Below, piece by piece: positions 58,861 to 64,000 of a stretch of 64,000 nucleotides of DNA (within the stretch, counting starts at the first letter, position 1; each line of letters opens with the position of its first letter). The notes below the pieces were generated by a model that saw only the letters and a program-made list of their open reading frames with translations, was not told the DNA's origin and did no database searches. A program made the translations under genes and the position numbers. The stretch comes from Candidatus Binatia bacterium (GTDB lineage: Bacteria > Desulfobacterota > Binatia > UBA12015). The stretch is from positions 1-64,000 of the forward strand of contig JAQWJE010000040.1 of the NCBI GenBank assembly GCA_029248525.1, given 5' to 3'.

Positions 58861-60960
58861 GTGGGGAGTTTGGTGGACGATCAGGGCAAGCACGATTGGG
58901 TACCCGAGCGACAGGCGGGTGATTTCAATTTGAAGTCCCCGTTTACCCCGCGCGGGGATCAGCCGGCGGCGATTCGTTCTCTGAATGAGGGCCTCAATGC
59001 GGGGGTGCATCACCAGACCCTGCTAGGTGTAACTGGTTCCGGCAAGACGCTGACCATGGCGCATGTGATCGCCGAGCGAAATCGTCCTGCCTTGGTGATC
59101 GCGCCGAACAAGACGCTGGCGGCCCAGCTCTACAGCGAGTTCAAGGAGTTTTTTCCCGACAACGCCGTACGCTATTTTGTTAGCTACTACGACTACTATC
59201 AACCGGAGGCTTACGTCCCTTCGACAGATACTTTCATCGAAAAAGATTCCTCGATTAACGATGAAATCGACAAGATGCGGCACTCCGCGACCAAGGCGCT
59301 TCTGGAACGAAATGATGTTCTGATCGTGGCCAGTGTTTCCTGTATTTACGGGCTGGGTTCACCGGAAAAGTATTTCGAGATGCTGGTGTTTCTCGAGAGG
59401 GACGCGGAATTTGAGCGTGACGAGTTGCTGCGGCGCCTGGTGGGTATCCAGTACGAGCGCAATGATATCGAGTTTCATCGAGGGACGTTTCGCGTCCGCG
59501 GGGATGTGGTGGAGATTTTCCCGGCATACGAAGATTCCAGTGCTGTGCGCGTGGAGTTTTTCGGGGATACGATCGAGTCCATAGCCGAGTTCGATCCCCT
59601 GCGCGGCCGGACGATTCGCGGGCTGTCGCGTGTCGCGATCTATCCCGCCAGCCACTACGTGACGACGAGCGATCGTCTCGAGGATGCAGTCGCTTCCATT
59701 CGGGACGAGCTCGAGACGCGATGCGTGGAGCTGCGTCAGGAGGGCAAGCTCCTCGAGGCGCAACGACTGGACCAGCGCACCGTCTATGATCTCGAAATGC
59801 TCGCCGAAATGGGTTTCTGCCATGGGATCGAGAACTATTCGCGCCATCTTGACGGTCGTCTTCCCGGGGAGCCGCCTGCTTCTCTGCTCAGCTATTTCCC
59901 GGACGACTCCCTGATCCTCGTCGATGAAAGTCACGTTACGGTGTCGCAGGTGGGGGGCATGTTCCGCGGCGATCAGGCGCGGAAGCGTAATCTGGTCGAC
60001 TTTGGTTTTCGCCTCCCGTCGGCACTGGACAACCGCCCGCTCAGTTTTCCCGAATTCGAGTCCCATGTGCACCAGGCAATTTATGTTTCGGCGACGCCCG
60101 GCGAGTATGAACTGGAAAAGAGCGAGGGGCTGATCGCCGAGCAAGTGATTCGGCCGACCGGCCTGACCGACCCGGAGATCGAAGTGCGTGGCGCCCGCAC
60201 GCAGGTAGACGATCTCCTCGAACAGGTGCGGATCCGGGCCAAGCGGGATGAGCGTGTTCTGGTGACGACCTTGACCAAGAAGATGGCCGAGGACCTGACG
60301 GATTATCTCGACGAAATGAGCGTCCGGGTTCGCTATATCCACGCCGATGTCGATACCCTCGAGCGTGTGGAGTTGATCCGCGCGCTGCGGCGCGGGGAAT
60401 ATGATGTTCTGGTGGGGATCAACCTTCTGCGCGAGGGATTGGATATCCCCGAAGTCTCGCTGGTGGCGATTCTGGATGCTGACAAGGAGGGGTTCCTTCG
60501 TTCGGCGCGTTCTCTGATCCAGACGATTGGCCGTGCGGCGCGCAACGTCAATGGGCGAGTGATTCTCTACGCGGATTCCGTGACGGATTCGATGCGGCAG
60601 GCCATGGACGAGACCAGCCGCCGCCGTGTGATTCAGGAGGCTTATAACGTCGAGCATGGCATTACGCCCGAGACGATTCGCAAGTCGATCGGATCCCCTC
60701 TGGTGGAAGTGTACGAAGCCGATCACTCGACCGCACCCGCGATTCTCACGGAAGGGTCGAACGGGGACGCCGCGTTGAGTGCCGGGGAGTTGCGGCGGGC
60801 GATGCGGGACGCGGCCGAGAATCTCGATTTCGAACGAGCCGCCGAGCTTAGGGATCGCATGAAATCTTCTGCGGCTTCTGATTCGTCGTCAGAGTCTGCG
60901 GCGACGAGTTCTCGGGCCGGGCGCTCGGCGCGGCCGCGCGGTCGCAGGCCGAAACGATGA
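58861..60960 (+). CDS. uvrB: Excinuclease ABC subunit B
   Basis: About 699 residues from GTG 58861; GTG 58873 has GGGGAG 4 nt upstream and may be the true start (695 residues). [18 protein letters not shown] is the N-terminal signature, Walker [13 protein letters not shown], the beta-hairpin [12 protein letters not shown] clamps DNA, and [21 protein letters not shown] and [12 protein letters not shown] are helicase motifs. A UVR domain ([20 protein letters not shown]) precedes a basic Ser/Arg tail. UvrB verifies damage before UvrC cuts. The stop overlaps uvrC (ATGA). Confidence 0.97.
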   Translation: MGSLVDDQGKHDWVPERQAGDFNLKSPFTPRGDQPAAIRSLNEGLNAGVHHQTLLGVTGSGKTLTMAHVIAERNRPALVIAPNKTLAAQLYSEFKEFFPDNAVRYFVSYYDYYQPEAYVPSTDTFIEKDSSINDEIDKMRHSATKALLERNDVLIVASVSCIYGLGSPEKYFEMLVFLERDAEFERDELLRRLVGIQYERNDIEFHRGTFRVRGDVVEIFPAYEDSSAVRVEFFGDTIESIAEFDPLRGRTIRGLSRVAIYPASHYVTTSDRLEDAVASIRDELETRCVELRQEGKLLEAQRLDQRTVYDLEMLAEMGFCHGIENYSRHLDGRLPGEPPASLLSYFPDDSLILVDESHVTVSQVGGMFRGDQARKRNLVDFGFRLPSALDNRPLSFPEFESHVHQAIYVSATPGEYELEKSEGLIAEQVIRPTGLTDPEIEVRGARTQVDDLLEQVRIRAKRDERVLVTTLTKKMAEDLTDYLDEMSVRVRYIHADVDTLERVELIRALRRGEYDVLVGINLLREGLDIPEVSLVAILDADKEGFLRSARSLIQTIGRAARNVNGRVILYADSVTDSMRQAMDETSRRRVIQEAYNVEHGITPETIRKSIGSPLVEVYEADHSTAPAILTEGSNGDAALSAGELRRAMRDAAENLDFERAAELRDRMKSSAASDSSSESAATSSRAGRSARPRGRRPKR

Positions 60961-62813
60961 GTCCGTCTGCGGGTGGAGATGTCTCGGAAGCGCTTGCTGC
61001 GCAGGGGGCTGCGGCACCTCCTCGTCCCGGGGTCTATCTCTTCAAGGACGACCAAGCCCGGGTGATCTACGTTGGCAAAGCCAAGAATCTACGGAGTCGC
61101 CTCGGGTCTTATATGCGGGGCGGGGATGGTCGTCAGCAGATCGTCTTCCTCCTGCGCAAGGCGACTCAGGTCGAGTGTCTGGTGACGCGGAACGAAAAAG
61201 AAGCCTTGATCCTCGAGAACAACCTGATCAAGCAGTACAAGCCGCGGTATAATATTCGTCTCAAGGACGATAAATCCTACGTCAGCGTCGCGATGACCAA
61301 GCATGCATGGCCGCGAGTCGTGGTGACCCGAAGGATCCGGAAAGACGGTGCCCGGTATTTCGGACCGTTTCATTCGGCCAGTTCGGTCCGAGAGACCCTC
61401 GACGTGGTTCGCAAGGTTTTTCCCCTGCGCACGTGCAGCGATGCCGTGTTTCGAAATCGTCAGAGGCCATGCCTCGAGCATCAGATCGGTCGTTGTCTTG
61501 CCCCCTGCGTTCTGCCGGTCGACCGGGAAGATTACGAGGGCCATCTCCGCCAGGTGGCCTTGCTGCTGGAAGGGCGCAACGAGGAACTGGTCGCGGGGAT
61601 GGAGCGTGAGATGCAATTGGCCTCGAGCGAGGAGCGATTCGAGGAGGCAGCGAAGCTGCGGGACCGCTTGCGTTCGATCCGTAATACCGCGCAGGGGCAG
61701 GAGGTCCTCCAGCATGATGGAGGCGATCAGGATGTCTTCGGGTTCTACCGCGAGGGCGGTTTTGCCGAGGTTCAGATTCTGATCGTGCGCGCCGGGCGGC
61801 TGGTGGCGAACCGATCGTTCGGATTCCGGGACTGGAACTTGCCCGAAGAAGAACTGATCGGCTCCGTTCTGACGCAGTTCTATGGTGGGGGGCATCCCAT
61901 CCCGCCGCAGATCCTGCTGCCAGTCGAGCTGGCCGATGCTGACGCTCGCGAGGAGATGCTGACGGAACGCCTCGAGCGGAGGGTCCGGATTGTGGCACCG
62001 CAGCGGGGCCGGAAAAAGCGGATGGTGGATCTCGCCGGCGAGAATGCGCGGCAGGCGCTGGGTGCCCGTCGGGGCGAGGATGAGCGTCAATCAGAGACTG
62101 CCGAGGAGTTGCGTCGGCGTCTGCGGCTGCGCTCAGCCCCGCGAACGATTGAATGTGTCGATATATCGACTTTTCAGGGCAGCTCGACGGTCGCGTCGGT
62201 GGTGGCTTTCGATGACGGTGCGCCGGCAACGGCCCGCTACCGCCGCTACCGAATTCGCACGGTCGAGGGGACCGATGATTTCGCAAGTATGGCGGAAGTT
62301 CTCGGCCGTCGCTTTCGGGCCGGTATCGAGGCTGATGACCTGCCGGACCTTTTGGTGGTGGATGGTGGGCGCGGGCAGCTTGGCGTGGCGCTTGCGGCGC
62401 TCGCGGATCTCGGACTCGACAGCCCAGAAATTGTCGGGTTGGCGAAGTCTCGTGCACGCAGTGATGCACGGTCGGTCGCCATGGAGCGAAGCGAGGAGCG
62501 AGTTTTCCTTCCCGGCCGGGTCAACCCGGTAGTCCTGCCGCGCTCTTCCGGTGCTCTCTTTCTGTTGCAACGAGTCCGCGACGAAGCTCATCGTTTCGCG
62601 ATCACCTACCATCGCAGCCTGCGACAGAAGGCGGCTCGTGAGTCGCCGCTGGATGCCGTTGCCGGGATCGGCCCTGAGCGCAAAAAGCTCTTGCTGCGAC
62701 ATTTTGGGAGCATGGCTGGTCTGCGGCGGGCGTCGATTGAGGAAATCGCGGCTCTCGCCGGCATTGGCAAAACTTTGGCGCGTACGATCGTGGCGTCGAT
62801 CGCGGAGGATTGA
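60957..62813 (+). CDS. uvrC: Excinuclease ABC subunit C
   Basis: A 618-residue UvrC. The GIY-YIG nuclease is at the N-terminus ([20 protein letters not shown]), the central Cys-rich part reads [11 protein letters not shown]...[15 protein letters not shown], and the UVR domain is [15 protein letters not shown]. The RNase H-like half has [16 protein letters not shown] (catalytic Asp) and [12 protein letters not shown]; it ends with two helix-hairpin-helix motifs ([28 protein letters not shown]). It makes both incisions in nucleotide excision repair. Pairing uvrB and uvrC in one operon is less common than separate loci. Confidence 0.97.
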   Translation: MSPSAGGDVSEALAAQGAAAPPRPGVYLFKDDQARVIYVGKAKNLRSRLGSYMRGGDGRQQIVFLLRKATQVECLVTRNEKEALILENNLIKQYKPRYNIRLKDDKSYVSVAMTKHAWPRVVVTRRIRKDGARYFGPFHSASSVRETLDVVRKVFPLRTCSDAVFRNRQRPCLEHQIGRCLAPCVLPVDREDYEGHLRQVALLLEGRNEELVAGMEREMQLASSEERFEEAAKLRDRLRSIRNTAQGQEVLQHDGGDQDVFGFYREGGFAEVQILIVRAGRLVANRSFGFRDWNLPEEELIGSVLTQFYGGGHPIPPQILLPVELADADAREEMLTERLERRVRIVAPQRGRKKRMVDLAGENARQALGARRGEDERQSETAEELRRRLRLRSAPRTIECVDISTFQGSSTVASVVAFDDGAPATARYRRYRIRTVEGTDDFASMAEVLGRRFRAGIEADDLPDLLVVDGGRGQLGVALAALADLGLDSPEIVGLAKSRARSDARSVAMERSEERVFLPGRVNPVVLPRSSGALFLLQRVRDEAHRFAITYHRSLRQKAARESPLDAVAGIGPERKKLLLRHFGSMAGLRRASIEEIAALAGIGKTLARTIVASIAED

Positions 62814-62871
62814 GCTGCCTGCCGGTCCGCCCGGACTATAGAGCGTGGTTCGTGCAGGGCATGATTCATGA

Positions 62872-64000
62872 ATGGATCGGGCTCTCTGGGCGCGACGACC
62901 TTCGGGGCGCACGAGTCGGGCTCGCCGCTGGGCTCTATGTGTCGTGTCGCTCTCTCTGATCGGCGGCACGCTCGGGGAGATTCTGCTGCCGTCTGCCGCC
63001 TGGTGGTTCAGTCTGGTAGCCGCCTTCGCGGCGGGGTCAGGCGCGGGGAAAAAGTCAGATCGTGCGCTCTGGCTGCTCGCCGCGCTGGGCGTGGCCGCCG
63101 GGGTCGGGGTGGCGGGGCGCTCCCTGGAGGAGGCCGCGGACGTGCCCGGAGCCGGCAGGTTGCAGCGCCTCGAGGTTGAGGTGCGCCGCGTAGCGGAAGG
63201 GACGTGGCCCTCGGGCAGCCGGTGGGTGCGGTTGTCGGCAGATGTGTTGCGTGGGGATAATGACGGTTTGCCGAAAGGCGCCCTTGTCGAGGTCTTGTTC
63301 TCGCGGGCTCGGTCGGATTGGCACCCGGGCGATCGCTTTCGTTTGGTGGCGCGGCCTTACCCCCCACTGGGGTTGTGCAACGCAGGCAAGGACGATCGGC
63401 AAGGGTATGCCCGAAGGCATGGCACCTTGGCTCGATTGCGTATCAAGGACGATCGAGCCGTCGAGAAGATGGCCGCATCGCAGAGCCTCCGGGTCCGAGT
63501 GCGGGCGGCGATTGCGGAAGCGATCGATCGCGGCGCTCCGGGCAAGGCGGGCCCGATCCTGCACGCGCTGGTTTTGGGAGAGCGACACTCTCTGGACAGG
63601 GAACGCCGCGAATATTGGGCCGCTGCCGGGGTGGCTCATCTTCTGGTGGTGTCCGGACTTCATCTGGCGGCGGTGTTTTGGGGTGCCCAGATGCTTCTCG
63701 GCTTTCTTGTGCATCTGCTGCTCCCGGTCGGGCATGGCGCGCGTGCGCGCCTACTCTCCCGCATTCTCGTGTTGGGAGTGGTCTCGTCGTATCTGATGAT
63801 CGTCGGATTCTCGGTGGCTGTTGCGCGCGCGGCGATGGTGGCCTTCCTGCTCCAGTTTCAGGAATTTTTTGGGGGCAGGGCACGCCCTTTTCACTTTTTG
63901 CTGGCCACGGCTGCCGGGTTTTTAATGTGGGATCCGGGGTATGCCGGCGCCGTCGGCTTTCAGCTCACTTTCCTCGCCACGGGCGCCCTGATGCTCGCGG
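62872..64000 (+). CDS. comEC: ComEC/Rec2-type DNA uptake channel, N-terminal part (runs off the window)
   Basis: Reading from ATG 62872 (ATG 62868 lies in another frame) stays open for 376 codons to the window end. The start has a basic stretch and two hydrophobic helices (ALCVVSLSLIGGTLGEILL, WLLAALGVAAGVGVAG), then an OB-like DUF4131 region, and AAAGVAHLLVVSGLHLAAVF, the competence signature 'HLLxxSGLH', followed by more helices (LVLGVVSSYLMIVGFSVAVA, VGFQLTFLATGALMLA). ComEC moves single-stranded DNA across the inner membrane during transformation. The metallo-beta-lactamase domain found at the end of many ComEC proteins would lie outside the window. Confidence 0.88.
   Translation, partial: MDRALWARRPSGRTSRARRWALCVVSLSLIGGTLGEILLPSAAWWFSLVAAFAAGSGAGKKSDRALWLLAALGVAAGVGVAGRSLEEAADVPGAGRLQRLEVEVRRVAEGTWPSGSRWVRLSADVLRGDNDGLPKGALVEVLFSRARSDWHPGDRFRLVARPYPPLGLCNAGKDDRQGYARRHGTLARLRIKDDRAVEKMAASQSLRVRVRAAIAEAIDRGAPGKAGPILHALVLGERHSLDRERREYWAAAGVAHLLVVSGLHLAAVFWGAQMLLGFLVHLLLPVGHGARARLLSRILVLGVVSSYLMIVGFSVAVARAAMVAFLLQFQEFFGGRARPFHFLLATAAGFLMWDPGYAGAVGFQLTFLATGALMLA

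Noticed and set aside
59359-60726. 455-codon minus-strand open frame inside uvrB
   Set aside because: Fully antisense to conserved uvrB helicase motifs.
62868-63796. Two plus-strand open frames (62868-63179 and 63242-63796)
   Set aside because: They are in another frame than the one from 62872 that contains the ComEC signature HLLVVSGLHLA and stays open to the window end.

Overview
The window is a 64 kb piece of a GC-rich (about 60 %) bacterial chromosome that is almost fully coding. Gene content points to a Gram-negative bacterium of the broad deltaproteobacterial radiation (Desulfobacterota, Myxococcota or Binatota type). It has an apolipoprotein N-acyltransferase, a lipoprotein exporter of the Wza type, a PyrR-PyrB-PyrC-CarA-CarB operon, an aminotransferase-homoserine dehydrogenase pair, and a polysaccharide locus built from parts usually seen with XrtA/PEP-CTERM systems. 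The exact phylum is inference. I saw no rRNA, tRNA, CRISPR array, insertion sequence or phage gene.

Layout. 1-5123 (+): the end of a UDP-glucose dehydrogenase, UDP-xylose synthase, LepA, signal peptidase I and a UDP-N-acetylglucosamine-type dehydrogenase, closed by a strong terminator. 5129-7502 (-): a two-gene sugar catabolism unit (TIM-barrel isomerase/epimerase and a Gfo/Idh/MocA oxidoreductase). 7530-15002 (+): the pyrimidine operon pyrR-pyrB-pyrC-carA-carB. Its leader carries a sequence matching the PyrR-binding RNA loop, placed over the pyrR ribosome binding site, plus an upstream hairpin that could pair with it alternatively. 15004-26925 (+): housekeeping and acyl-CoA genes in tight succession: recG, an alanine-type aminotransferase, hom, glpX, an enoyl-CoA hydratase, a lone B12-binding subunit, a geranylgeranyl-reductase-like flavoprotein, a thiolase, a HAD phosphatase without an ordinary start codon, and dnaB.

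27042-57453 is a long minus-strand block. It is read from lnt (57453) down through an ExeA-like ATPase, a Wza-like lipoprotein, a CpsD-like protein, a Wzc/GumC-like chain-length protein, deacetylases, several glycosyltransferases, an O-antigen-ligase-like protein, a formyltransferase, a radical SAM/SPASM enzyme, an oxidoreductase, an epimerase, an asparagine-synthetase-like amidotransferase, a sugar transferase fused to an O-antigen polymerase/ligase domain, and a flippase. It ends with a DUF218 protein, thiE and an LVIVD-SGNH lipoprotein. Together these can start a lipid-linked glycan, extend and modify it, flip, polymerise and export it. One gene, a secreted beta-helix protein (31702-32964), runs against this block. 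57637-64000 (+): argJ, uvrB, uvrC and the start of comEC, which runs off the window.

Most notable points: (1) the PyrR-type leader; (2) a lipoprotein joining LVIVD repeats to an SGNH hydrolase domain; (3) the fused initiating sugar transferase and polymerase; (4) a CpsD-like protein whose P-loop lysine is replaced by valine and which carries an Asn-Gly repeat; (5) an XrtA-flavoured polysaccharide locus with no exosortase in view; (6) a convergent/divergent beta-helix gene wedged in the locus. Starts and functions come from reading motifs and ribosome binding sites by eye; no database search was run.
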